From JBFWYO01 sp050186335 (GTDB lineage: Bacteria > Pseudomonadota > Alphaproteobacteria > Bin65): a DNA stretch of 64,000 nucleotides. The stretch lies in contig JBFWYO010000001.1 of assembly GCA_050186335.1 (NCBI GenBank), positions 1 to 64,000 on the forward strand, read 5' to 3'. Below the pieces are notes generated by a model. That model was given only the letters and a program-made list of their open reading frames with translations, was not told the DNA's origin and ran no database searches. The translations under genes and the position numbers were made by a program. Below are positions 53,601-61,900 of this stretch, one piece after another. How positions within the stretch are numbered: the first letter of the stretch is position 1; each line of letters begins with the position of its first letter.

Positions 53601-55200
53601 GGTCTCGTCGCTGATTGCGCGGCTGCGCCATTCGACGCCCGGCGTGACGCTGATCTCGCCGCCGCCGCACCACGACATCTATTCGATCGAAGACCTGGCG
53701 CAGCTCATCTACGACCTCAAGCAGATCAACCCGGACGCCAAAGTCTGCGTCAAGCTGGTCGCGCAATCCGGCATCGGCACGGTGGCCGCCGGCGTCGCGA
53801 AAGCTCAGGCCGACGTGATCCTGATTTCCGGGCACGTGGGCGGCACGGGCGCGTCGCCGCAATCGTCGATCAAGTATGCCGGCATCCCCTGGGAAATGGG
53901 CCTGGCCGAAGTGCACCAGGTGCTCTCCCTCAACCGGCTGCGCCATCGGGTCAAGCTGCGCACCGACGGCGGGTTGAAAACCGGCCGCGACATCGTCATG
54001 GCGGCGATGCTGGGCGCCGAGGAATTCGGCATCGGCACGGCATCCCTGATCGCCATGGGCTGCATCATGGTGCGGCAATGCCACATGAACACCTGCCCGG
54101 TCGGCGTGTGCACGCAGGACGACGCGCTGCGCCAGAAGTTCACCGGCTCGCCCGAGAAGGTCATCAACCTGTTCAGCTTCATCGCCGAAGAGGTGCGCGA
54201 GATTCTGGCTTCGCTCGGCATGCGCTCGCTGACCGAGGTGATCGGCCGTTCAGATCTGCTGATGCAGATCAACCGCGGCGGCACGCATCTGGACGATCTC
54301 GACCTCAACCCGATCCTGGCCAAGGCCGATACCGGCAGCCAGCCGGCCTACTGCACGCTCGAAGGCCGCAACGAAGTGCCGGAAACGCTCGATGCGCAGA
54401 TGATTCTCGACGCCAGCCGCGCGCTGGAGGCCGGCGAGAAAAGCCAGTTGGCGTACAATATCCGCAACACGCACCGCGCGATCGGCACGAAGCTGTCGTC
54501 CGCCATCACCCGGCGCTTCGGCATGAGCACGCTGCGTCCGGGCCATATCACCGCGCGCCTGCGCGGTTCGGCCGGCCAGTCGCTCGGCGCCTTCGCCGTG
54601 CAAGGCTTGAAGCTGGAGGTGTTGGGCGACGCCAACGATTACGTCGGCAAGGGGCTTTCGGGCGGCACCATCGTCGTGCGTCCGCCGGGCGCCAGCAATC
54701 TGATTTCCAATCAGAACGTCATCATCGGCAATACGGTTCTGTACGGCGCCACGGCCGGAAAACTTTTCGCCGCCGGGCAGGCCGGCGAACGCTTCGCCGT
54801 GCGCAACTCGGGAGCGCGCGCGGTGGTCGAAGGCTGCGGATCGAACGGCTGCGAATATATGACCGGCGGGCTGGTCGTGATTCTCGGCAACGTCGGCGAC
54901 AATTTCGCGGCCGGCATGACCGGCGGCATGGCTTTCGTCTACGATCCGCAGCAAAGATTTGAGCTCTGCGTCAATGCCGAGACCGTGCTTTGGCAGCGCA
55001 TCGAAACCGACCATTGGGATCACGTCGCGAAGGAGCTGATCGGCGAGCACTGGCGCGAAACCCATTCCAGGTTCGCCGAAACCATCCTGCGCGATTGGGA
55101 TCGCGAGGCGCCTAAATTCTGGCAGGTTGTGCCGAAAGAAGCGGTTCGGCTGCTCGAGCAACCGCTCGGCCGCGAAACGCCGGTCGCTCAAACGGCCTAG
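50641..55200 (+). CDS. gltB: Glutamate synthase (NADPH) large subunit
   Basis: 1519 residues. A 41-residue propeptide precedes the catalytic Cys42 (HDACGVGMV) of the type II glutamine amidotransferase domain. The central and FMN domains follow, with LAQSGIGTVAAGVAKAQAD and GGTGASPQSSIKYAG, the 3Fe-4S cluster Cys in CIMVRQCHMNTCPVGVC, and the C-terminal GXGXG beta-helix domain. With GltD it assimilates ammonium into glutamate. Length and motif order are complete. GAGAGTGCG precedes ATG 50641; a terminator follows. Confidence 0.97.
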   Translation: MTQRPDQPELESGEEFILRWKRDAERLAAEGLYDPANEHDACGVGMVVAMDGKPRREVVEAGITALKAVWHRGAVDADGKTGDGAGIHVQIPQDFFKAHVRRIGHEVLPGRLAVGMVFLPRTDYAAQERCRCIVESEILKFGYIIYGWRQVPVDVTIVGEKANATRPEIEQIMIANTKGVNDSQFEMDLYIIRRRIENAVLREIIKDFYICSLSCRSVIYKGMFLAEQLTAFYPDLLDERFISSFAIYHQRYSTNTFPTWHLAQPFRVLAHNGEINTVRGNVNWMKCHEPRMAHRQFGEHINDIKPVIQPGGSDSAALDNVFEVMVRTDRSLPMVKAMMIPDSWTYKKTVPQAHRDLYAFTNAVMEPWDGPAAICAFGGRWAVAGMDRNGLRPLRYSITNKGLLIVGSETGMVPMAEQDITEKGRVGPGEMLAIDMWEGKFYRDREIKDKLAGEHPYARWVHNITELDSLIKQPVAVSELDRDGLRRRQYAVGWNMEELELILHPMAEEGKEAVGSMGDDTPNAVLSSQYRGLHHFFRQNFSQVTNPPIDSLRERNVMSLKTRLGNLGNILDTDESQCNLLQLESPVLLNAEFTAMRDYMKDTVVEVDCTFDPVDETALRNAIARICQEAEDGIRGGCVHVILSDKQIGESRASIPMILAAGAVHSHLVRQNLRTFTSLNVRSAECMDVHYFAVLIGVGATTVNAYLAEETIADRHRRSLFPGKSLEDVLKNYKKAIGDGLLKVMSKMGIAVISSYRGGCNFEAVGLSRTLVAEFFPGMPSRISGLGLPGIQRKVGELHARAWRDDVVALPVGGFYRYRKSGEQHGFEGSQIHMLQQAVATDSFATFRRYSKAVHSYPPVALRDLLEFDLTKVKQDVSIDDVESITEIRKRLVTPGISLGALSPEAHETLSIAMNRIGAKSDSGEGGEDPARYTLKPNGDNASSAIKQVASGRFGVTAEYLNNCQELEIKVAQGAKPGEGGQLPGFKVSSLIARLRHSTPGVTLISPPPHHDIYSIEDLAQLIYDLKQINPDAKVCVKLVAQSGIGTVAAGVAKAQADVILISGHVGGTGASPQSSIKYAGIPWEMGLAEVHQVLSLNRLRHRVKLRTDGGLKTGRDIVMAAMLGAEEFGIGTASLIAMGCIMVRQCHMNTCPVGVCTQDDALRQKFTGSPEKVINLFSFIAEEVREILASLGMRSLTEVIGRSDLLMQINRGGTHLDDLDLNPILAKADTGSQPAYCTLEGRNEVPETLDAQMILDASRALEAGEKSQLAYNIRNTHRAIGTKLSSAITRRFGMSTLRPGHITARLRGSAGQSLGAFAVQGLKLEVLGDANDYVGKGLSGGTIVVRPPGASNLISNQNVIIGNTVLYGATAGKLFAAGQAGERFAVRNSGARAVVEGCGSNGCEYMTGGLVVILGNVGDNFAAGMTGGMAFVYDPQQRFELCVNAETVLWQRIETDHWDHVAKELIGEHWRETHSRFAETILRDWDREAPKFWQVVPKEAVRLLEQPLGRETPVAQTA

Positions 55201-55220
55201 CAAGGCGTCGGTATCCGCGT

Positions 55221-55265
55221 AAAAAACGGCGCCGGATATTGATGCATCCGGCGCCGCTTTGTTTC
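55221..55265 (+). terminator. Intrinsic terminator of gltB
   Basis: CGGCGCCGGAT (55227-55237) pairs perfectly with ATCCGGCGCCG (55246-55256), preceded by six A and followed by CTTTGTTT. It ends 20-60 bases after the gltB stop. Confidence 0.85.
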
Positions 55266-55275
55266 ACAATGGCTC

Positions 55276-55800
55276 ATGACCGGTCGTCTGCACCAGATCA
55301 ACATGGAATATCAGGCCGTCGAGGACCGCATGGTCCTGCGCCTGAACACCACGGACCAGAAGGAATTCCGCCTCTGGATGACGCGGCGTTTCGCGCGCCA
55401 ATTGTGGGACGCGCTGATGAAGATCATGGCGCAGAATCCCGGAATCCAGAAATTCCAGGACCCCGACGCGCAAAAGGCCATGATGGCGTTCGAGCAGGAT
55501 CGCGTGGTCAAGAAGGAGCAGTTCGAGCAGAAATTCTCCGAGAATGCGGCGGAATTTCCGCTCGGCAAGGAGCCGCAACTGCTGACTGGCTTTGCCTATC
55601 ATGCGGCGGCCGAGAAAAAGCCCGGCCGTATCGCGTTTCAGACCCAGAAAGGTGCCGACATCAACTTGCCGGTCAACGATCAGATCGTCTATTCGATGGC
55701 GAAGATGCTCGCCAACATCGTCAAACAGACCGGCTGGGATCTGAAATTCGAGATCGGCTTCGGCACGGACGAGGTCGCCAAGCCGGCGCGGGTGCATTAG
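55276..55800 (+). CDS. Conserved hypothetical protein
   Basis: 174 residues, no signal peptide or membrane helix. The first half has INMEYQAVEDRMVLRLNTTDQKEFRLW, looking like a beta-hairpin and helix binding fold, with a TRRFARQLWDALMKI amphipathic helix; the second is basic and aromatic, ending DLKFEIGFGTDEVAK. I do not recognise a named family or catalytic motif. It starts 11 bases beyond the gltB terminator and probably has separate or readthrough expression. Composition and codon use match the rest of the window, so it is a genuine gene. Confidence 0.6.
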   Translation: MTGRLHQINMEYQAVEDRMVLRLNTTDQKEFRLWMTRRFARQLWDALMKIMAQNPGIQKFQDPDAQKAMMAFEQDRVVKKEQFEQKFSENAAEFPLGKEPQLLTGFAYHAAAEKKPGRIAFQTQKGADINLPVNDQIVYSMAKMLANIVKQTGWDLKFEIGFGTDEVAKPARVH

Positions 55801-55904
55801 CGAAGAGTGGCACCATCGGGCCTCGCTTTCGTCGCGACCCGCGCTGCGCGCGAGTCGAAGGACGGGCGGCACATATGCTTTCGCGAAGCGCCGCGGCCGC
55901 GCCG

Positions 55905-57719
55905 CTACTCCCCGCGCGCGGTTCCCTCGCGCCGCGGGTCGGCGCCGCCGATCAGCATGCCGTTGCGCCATTGGATCGCATGCAGGCCGCTGTTCAGGTC
56001 GCGCACGACGACCTGATGACCGAGCGCCTCGAGCTGCGGCTTGAGCGCGACGATCGCCGTATCCTTTTCAAGTTCGGTCGCGCCGTTGCGGTTCAGCAGA
56101 TGCGGCTGGGCGACGGCCCGCTGTGCGTCCATGTTCCAGTCCAGTACAAGCAGCAAAGTCCGCGTCACGTAGCTCAGAATCCGCTCGCCGCCCGGCGAAC
56201 CCACGGCCAGCACCGGCCTGACCTCGGCGTCGAACACGATGGTCGGCGACATCGAGCTGCGCGGCCGCTTGCCGGGCTCGACGCGGTTGACCGACAATTT
56301 GTTGTCGCGCGCCGGCAGCCAGGCGAAATCGGTCATCTCGTTGTTCAGAAAGAAGCCGCGCACGGTGATCTGGGCGCCGAACGCGTTCTCGATGGTCGAT
56401 GTCATGGCGACGACGTTGCCGAAGCCGTCGGCGATCGACAGATGCGTCGTGCCGTCGCTCTCGTCGGTCGTGTCGCGTCCGCGCCGCAGCCCGTCGCGCC
56501 GCGGCGGCTCGCCCGGGGGTGCCGTTCCCATCGTGCGATCGGGTCGGATCGCCGAGGCGCGCGATCGCAGATAGGCGTCGTCGAGCAGGCCTTTCAGCGG
56601 CACCGGCACGAATGCCGGATCGGCGACGTAAAGATTCTTGTCGGCATGGGCCAAACGGCTGGCCTCGGCGACTAGATGCGCGACCTCGGCCGAATCGGGT
56701 TTCAAGCGCGCCAGCTCGTGGCCGCTCAGCAACGACAGGATCTGCGGAATCGCCACGCCGGCGGCCGAGGGTGGGCCCATGGTGCAGACGCGATACATCC
56801 GATACGGCGCGCAAACCGGCTGGCGCACCTCGATACGATATTGCGCCAGCTCGTCCGGCGCGATGCGCGCCGGCATGATCGCAGTGCGTCCCGGCGCGCC
56901 GGCGAATTCGGCTGCGATATTGCCGGTGTAGAAGGCGTCCGCGCCGTTGGCGGCGATTGCGCGCAGCGCGGCGGCGAAGGCTGGATTCACGATCCGCGCG
57001 CCGACCGGCTTCACGTCGCCGGCGGCATCGAAATATAACGCGCGGGCCCCGGCATCGTCCTTGAGCGCGGGATACAGCGTCAACAAACGATGCAGCCGGG
57101 GCGACATCGGGAAGCCGTTGTCGGCCAGCGCGAGCGCCGGCTCGAACAAGCTGGCCCAAGATAGTTTGCCGTAGCGCTTGTGCGTTTCGGCCAGCAGGCG
57201 CACGACGCCGGGAATGCCGACGGCACGCCCGGTGCGGACCAGCCGGTCGAATGGCACGGGTTTGCCGTCGGCATCGAGCAGCATGTCGGGCGTTGCCGCG
57301 CGCGGTGCGATTTCGCGCCCGTCGAAGGCGATAAGCTCCTTGTCGGCCGCATGCCATACCAGCATGAAGGCGCCGCCACCGATGCCCGATGATTGCGGTT
57401 CGACGAGATTGAGCACGAACTGGGCCGCAATCGCCGCATCGACGGCACTGCCGCCCCGACGCAGTATTTGTGCCGCCGCCTGGCTCGCGAGGTCGTTGGC
57501 GGTGACGGCCATGTATTGCCGCGCGACCACCGCCGGCTTCTCGGCCCGTCCTGTCGACGGCTCGGGCGCCGACGGGCTTTGCGCATGCGCGGCACCGAGC
57601 CCGATCGACATCACCCAGCAGAGTGTCCCGGCGATGGCGCCGACGAGCGCATCCCGCCGTCGACGGCGGTCGGGACGGCGCAGGCTGCAGGAAGTTTCGG
57701 CAAATCTCCGCATTAACAA
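55905..57719 (-). CDS. ggt: Gamma-glutamyltranspeptidase
   Basis: 604 residues. A twin-basic N-terminus with a hydrophobic segment to about 47 (ending GAAHAQ) suggests export. SSGIGGGAFMLVW and the nucleophile motif GTTHLSIADGFGN, with Thr424 as the autocleavage site that becomes the N-terminus of the small subunit, are followed by SPGGERILSYVTRTLL. It cleaves glutathione and other gamma-glutamyl compounds in the periplasm. It is convergent with the unknown 174-residue gene and divergent from the DISM kinase across an AT-rich gap. Confidence 0.93.
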   Translation of the reverse strand: MLMRRFAETSCSLRRPDRRRRRDALVGAIAGTLCWVMSIGLGAAHAQSPSAPEPSTGRAEKPAVVARQYMAVTANDLASQAAAQILRRGGSAVDAAIAAQFVLNLVEPQSSGIGGGAFMLVWHAADKELIAFDGREIAPRAATPDMLLDADGKPVPFDRLVRTGRAVGIPGVVRLLAETHKRYGKLSWASLFEPALALADNGFPMSPRLHRLLTLYPALKDDAGARALYFDAAGDVKPVGARIVNPAFAAALRAIAANGADAFYTGNIAAEFAGAPGRTAIMPARIAPDELAQYRIEVRQPVCAPYRMYRVCTMGPPSAAGVAIPQILSLLSGHELARLKPDSAEVAHLVAEASRLAHADKNLYVADPAFVPVPLKGLLDDAYLRSRASAIRPDRTMGTAPPGEPPRRDGLRRGRDTTDESDGTTHLSIADGFGNVVAMTSTIENAFGAQITVRGFFLNNEMTDFAWLPARDNKLSVNRVEPGKRPRSSMSPTIVFDAEVRPVLAVGSPGGERILSYVTRTLLLVLDWNMDAQRAVAQPHLLNRNGATELEKDTAIVALKPQLEALGHQVVVRDLNSGLHAIQWRNGMLIGGADPRREGTARGE

Positions 57720-57743
57720 ATTTTTCCTTTTATTATCATATAG

Positions 57744-57808
57744 TTAATTTCATCCTTCGATTCGCTGCCAGAGAAATTAACCGTATTTTTAAGACTCACC
57801 TGTTAACC
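57744..57808. promoter_or_regulatory. TTAA-rich divergent promoter region (possible CtrA sites)
   Basis: Four TTAA boxes occur in about 65 bases: 57744, 57777-57780, 57789-57792 and 57803-57806 (the last as TTAACCAA). The middle two have spacing 8, one base more than the CtrA consensus TTAA-N7-TTAA. GATTC and GACTC (both GANTC) lie among them. 57721-57780 is about 28% G+C by hand count. It sits between divergent ggt and the sensor kinase. Whether CtrA binds is open. Confidence 0.3.
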
Positions 57809-57825
57809 AATTTGGTCGATTATAT

Positions 57826-60663
57826 GTGGTCTGGCGGTCGGTGCCGGTGCTCCCGGATTTTTCGCCGCGTAATCGACCGCCCCGGATGGAGATCGCTCGC
57901 GTGCCGTCGACGCAGACGACAGCGCCAATCTATCGTTTTTGGCTCGCTCGGGGCCAGCGGGCGATTCTGATCGCGTTGATCGCGTTGGTCGTCTGTGCGG
58001 CCGTTTGCGCGGCGGTCGTGGCCGGCGCGAGTTCGCCGCCGCGGACCTTGGTGCTCACGAACGACACCACGCAGGTCGCCATCGGGTCCGACGCCGAGTA
58101 TTACGAGGATCGCTCGAAGCAGCTCTCGGTCGGCGACGTCGACAAGATCGATTTTAACGCACGCTTCCGCCAGATCGTCGATCCCTCGGCCAGCTTCGGG
58201 TTCTCCACCGCCGCCGTCTGGCTGCGCTTTCAGGTTCGCAATCAATCGACCAAGCAGGACATGTTTCTGCTCGAAGTCGGACACCCCAGCCTGGACAAGG
58301 TCGAAGTGTTCGTGCCGCAGGCTGCGGGCGATTACGCTATCAAAGTCGCCGGCGACCGCGTGCCGGCGTCGCGGCGCGAGATTCGCCACCGCAACATCTT
58401 GATTCCGTTGCATCTGCCGCGCGGCAGCGAGACGACCATTTATGTCCGTGCCGAGGGCCAGGAGATCATCCGGGTGCCGTTGGCGCTGGTGACCCCCGAG
58501 GCGCTGGCCGCGCGCGACCGCAACGAGCAAATGATTCTCGGCGTTATGCTCGGCATCATCGTCATCATGGCGTTGTATGTGCTGACGCTGTTCTTCTCGG
58601 TGCGCGACGCCAGTCTGCTGTATCTCGCCGGCTTCATCGTCTCCTACGGCGCCATCCATTTCTGGGCCACGGGTCTGGCTTACGAACTGCTGTGGCCCGA
58701 ATGGACCGCGATCATGAACATCGGCGCGGTGGCGGCCACCGATCTCGCAATCTTCGGCGGTCTCGCCTTCGCTTTGCGCGCGTTGCGCATGCACGAAACC
58801 ATGCCGCGTCTGTGCCTGGTGATGCGCGTTACCGCCTTCGCCGCCTTGCTGATGATCCCGCTCAGCGTGGTCGCCAACGCGGTCGCGTTTCGCGCTTCCT
58901 ATCTGCTCGGCTTCGTAGCCATGATCGAGCTGCTTGCGGCCGGCATTATCGCGTGGCGTCGGCGTGAACGCGACGCGCTGCTGTTCCTGTTCGCCTGGCT
59001 GGTGCCGATCGCCAGCTTGGTCTTGACGCTGCTGTCGTATCTCGGCGAACTCGGCGATCTGATCGTCAGCGCGACCGATCGGCTGGCGTCGACCGTCGGG
59101 GCGGTCGTGCTGCTGTCGCTCTACGTCGCGCAACGCATCCGCCACAATCGCGAGGCGCGCGAAGCGGCCCTCAAGCGCAGCGAGGAGCGCTACACGCTGG
59201 CCATGGACGGCGCCCGCGAAGGCTTGTGGGACTGGGACATGATCGCCGGCAAGGCGTATTTTTCCGGCCGCATGCTGAGCGAATTGGGGCTCGAGCGGAT
59301 CGGCCGCGCGATGATGTCGTCGCCGCGCAAGTATACGGCGGCGATCCATCCGGACGATCGGCACCATTATTACCGCACGATGAAGGCGCACATCGACGGC
59401 AAGTCGCCGTATTTCGAATGCGAGTATCGCATCGTCGGGCGCGACGGCACGGTGCGCTGGGTGCTCGACCGCGCGGTCGCCATGCGCGACGAGAACGGCC
59501 GCGCCTACCGCATGGCAGGATCGGTCGGCAACATCACGCGCCTCAAGGATACCGAGAACGCGCTGCGCGAAGCGAAGAACCAAGCCGAAGCGGCCAATCA
59601 GGCGAAATCGGATTTCCTCGCCCATATGAGCCACGAACTGCGCACGCCGCTGAATGCGGTGATCGGGTTCGCCGAAATGATGGAGACAGAGACGCTCGGC
59701 CCGATGGGCAACGTGCGCTACCGCGATTACGTACGCGATATCCGCACCAGCGGCGAGCATCTGCTCGAGCTGATCAACGATATTCTCGATATCTCGAAGG
59801 TCGAGGCCGGCAAGTATCAGTTGAACGAGCGCGAATTCGATCTGCACGAGCTGGTCGCCGACGCGCTGCATATCGTCACCGCCCGCGCGCAAAAGGCCGG
59901 CGTGGTATTGTCCGATGTCGTCGTCGACGGGTTGCCGAACCTGCGCGCGGACAAGCGCGCGATCAAGCAGGTCATGCTCAATCTTTTGTCCAACGCGATC
60001 AAGTTCACCCCGGCCGGCGGCCGCGTCACCGTCAAGACCGGCGTCGACTCGAAGAACGGCATCGTGCTGTCGGTGGCCGATACCGGCGTCGGCATCCGGG
60101 CCGAGGATATTCCGAAAATTCTCAAGCCGTTCGAGCAGATATCGACACCGCTGGTGCGCCAGCAGGAAGGCACCGGGCTCGGCCTGCCGCTGGCCAAGTC
60201 GTTCGTCGAGCTGCATGGCGCCGTACTCGAGATTCGCAGCGAAGAGGGCGCCGGCACAATGATGGTGGTGCGCTTCCCGCCGTCGCGCTCGGTCGTCAAG
60301 AAGCCGCCGCGCGCGGTGCCGAAGGCGGAACCGCCGCCGCGCCCGCGCGAACCCGTGCCCATGCCGGCGGCGCTCGCAGAGCCGCTCGGGGCGCCCGAAG
60401 TCCCCGCCGCCGCGCTGCCCGCGTCCCTGGCTGCGTCCCCGCTGCCGGTGTCGGCTCCGGCCGCCGCACAGCCGGCGCCGCCGCCGGCCCCGGCCGAACC
60501 GGCTCCGCTGCCCGCGGCCGCTGCGCATGCCGCCGATCAGACCGCACCGGTGGTCGCCGCGATCATGGGCAATAAAGTCATCAAGATGGGCGTCAACGAT
60601 CCCGGCCAACAGGCGCCGTCCGACGGCAAGAAATCGACGGGCCAGTCCGGCGCCGGCGAATGA
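57826..60663 (+). CDS. 7TM-DISM sensor histidine kinase with PAS domain
   Basis: 945 residues from GTG 57826; ATG 57886 would remove 20 residues. An N-terminal membrane helix is followed by a periplasmic DISM-type extracellular domain (about 80-225), a seven-helix 7TM block (about 240-430), a PAS domain (about 460-580), HisKA with His603 in LAHMSHELRTPL, and HATPase_c with MLNLLSNAIKFTP, DTGVGI and GTGLGLPLA. The last 120 residues are Pro/Ala-rich and probably disordered. The family senses small ligands or carbohydrates. No cognate response regulator is adjacent, and no receiver domain is attached. Confidence 0.9.
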   Translation: MVWRSVPVLPDFSPRNRPPRMEIARVPSTQTTAPIYRFWLARGQRAILIALIALVVCAAVCAAVVAGASSPPRTLVLTNDTTQVAIGSDAEYYEDRSKQLSVGDVDKIDFNARFRQIVDPSASFGFSTAAVWLRFQVRNQSTKQDMFLLEVGHPSLDKVEVFVPQAAGDYAIKVAGDRVPASRREIRHRNILIPLHLPRGSETTIYVRAEGQEIIRVPLALVTPEALAARDRNEQMILGVMLGIIVIMALYVLTLFFSVRDASLLYLAGFIVSYGAIHFWATGLAYELLWPEWTAIMNIGAVAATDLAIFGGLAFALRALRMHETMPRLCLVMRVTAFAALLMIPLSVVANAVAFRASYLLGFVAMIELLAAGIIAWRRRERDALLFLFAWLVPIASLVLTLLSYLGELGDLIVSATDRLASTVGAVVLLSLYVAQRIRHNREAREAALKRSEERYTLAMDGAREGLWDWDMIAGKAYFSGRMLSELGLERIGRAMMSSPRKYTAAIHPDDRHHYYRTMKAHIDGKSPYFECEYRIVGRDGTVRWVLDRAVAMRDENGRAYRMAGSVGNITRLKDTENALREAKNQAEAANQAKSDFLAHMSHELRTPLNAVIGFAEMMETETLGPMGNVRYRDYVRDIRTSGEHLLELINDILDISKVEAGKYQLNEREFDLHELVADALHIVTARAQKAGVVLSDVVVDGLPNLRADKRAIKQVMLNLLSNAIKFTPAGGRVTVKTGVDSKNGIVLSVADTGVGIRAEDIPKILKPFEQISTPLVRQQEGTGLGLPLAKSFVELHGAVLEIRSEEGAGTMMVVRFPPSRSVVKKPPRAVPKAEPPPRPREPVPMPAALAEPLGAPEVPAAALPASLAASPLPVSAPAAAQPAPPPAPAEPAPLPAAAAHAADQTAPVVAAIMGNKVIKMGVNDPGQQAPSDGKKSTGQSGAGE

Positions 60664-60670
60664 TGCTGCG

Positions 60671-61861
60671 CTAAACGGCAATCCGTCGCGCGGTGCGCAC
60701 CAGCCAGATCGACGCCAGCGAGCAGATCGTGCACACCAACAGGCAGATCAGCATCGGGTAGGGCGTGCCGTCTTCGAGCATGCCGACCAGCTGGGTTGCG
60801 ATCGCCGACAGCGCCATTTGCAGGAATCCGATCAACCCCGAGGCGGCGCCGACGAGCTTGGGGGCAACGCCGATCGCCATGGCCTGGCCGTTCGGAATCG
60901 TCAGGCCCTGGCAGACCGAGATCAGGATCGGCGGCAGGAATAGCGCCATCGGCGTCAGGCCCCAGAGTGCGACCCAAAGCAAGCCCCCGATCGCCAGAAC
61001 CAGCGATGTCACGGCGCCGGCGTTGGCCATGCGCTCGGAGCCGATGCGCTGTGCGAAGCGCCCGGTCGCAAAGCCGCCCAGGGCGAAGGCCGCCGATACG
61101 AACAGAAAATAGATGCCGTATTCGGTCGCCGGTCGCTGCAGGACGTTGATCATCAGGTACGGCGCCGCGGCCGTGAAGGCGAAGAACGCCGCCATCGAGA
61201 ACGACGTCTGCAGCGCGTAGCCGAGAAAAAGCCGCGACCGAATGAGGTCGCCCATGCCGCCGAGGATTTCGCCGATGCTCGTGATCTGGCCGAGATGCGG
61301 GTTGGTTTCCGGCAGCCGCCAGGCGATCAACGCGATGGCGAACACGCCCGCCGCCGTCAGCACGGCGAAATTTGCCCGCCAGCCGAGCGAATCGGTCAGT
61401 ATGCCGCCTAGCACAGGTGCCAACATCGGGGCCACCACCATGACCGTGGTCAGGTAACCGAGCATATTGGCCGAGCGCTCGCGGCCGTAGAAATCGCGCA
61501 CGATGGAACGGGCCAGCACCATGCCCGCGGCGCTGCCGCCCGCCTGCACCACTCGGCCGAGAACCAGCGTTGCGATATCCCATGCCACCCAGCACATCAG
61601 CGTGCCGACGATGAACATGGCGATGCCCGCGAGCAGCACCGGTCGGCGTCCGTAACGGTCCGACAGCGGGCCGTAGCTCAGCGTCGTCAACGCCATGGTG
61701 ACCAGCGGCAGGCTCAGCGTCAGCTGCGCCATGCCGACGCTGACAGCAAATCCGGCTTGAATCGACGGCAATGCCGGCGAGAAAATCTGCGACGATACCG
61801 GTGCGAGCGACGCAACCGAGACCAGCATCGCCATCATCATCTTATTTCCGCGGATCGGCAT
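60671..61861 (-). CDS. Bcr/CflA family MFS drug exporter
   Basis: 396 residues with 12 predicted membrane segments. The family motif between helices 2 and 3 appears as YGPLSDRYGRRPVLLAG, preceded by PALPSIQAGF near the start and followed by GRVVQAGGSAAGMVLARSIVRDFY, as in Bcr and CmlA exporters. It exports drugs or other small compounds by proton antiport. ATG 61861 is the first Met. Convergent with the kinase gene: its stop lies 7 bases from that gene's stop. Confidence 0.9.
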   Translation of the reverse strand: MPIRGNKMMMAMLVSVASLAPVSSQIFSPALPSIQAGFAVSVGMAQLTLSLPLVTMALTTLSYGPLSDRYGRRPVLLAGIAMFIVGTLMCWVAWDIATLVLGRVVQAGGSAAGMVLARSIVRDFYGRERSANMLGYLTTVMVVAPMLAPVLGGILTDSLGWRANFAVLTAAGVFAIALIAWRLPETNPHLGQITSIGEILGGMGDLIRSRLFLGYALQTSFSMAAFFAFTAAAPYLMINVLQRPATEYGIYFLFVSAAFALGGFATGRFAQRIGSERMANAGAVTSLVLAIGGLLWVALWGLTPMALFLPPILISVCQGLTIPNGQAMAIGVAPKLVGAASGLIGFLQMALSAIATQLVGMLEDGTPYPMLICLLVCTICSLASIWLVRTARRIAV

Positions 61862-61900
61862 AGGACTCGAACGTGGTGGCGACGGACGGAGCGTATTGAA

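Noticed and set aside
57820..60681. 953-codon open frame on the minus strand opposite the DISM kinase
   Set aside because: Mirror of a certain gene with His/Arg/Gln/Gly-biased composition and no domain.
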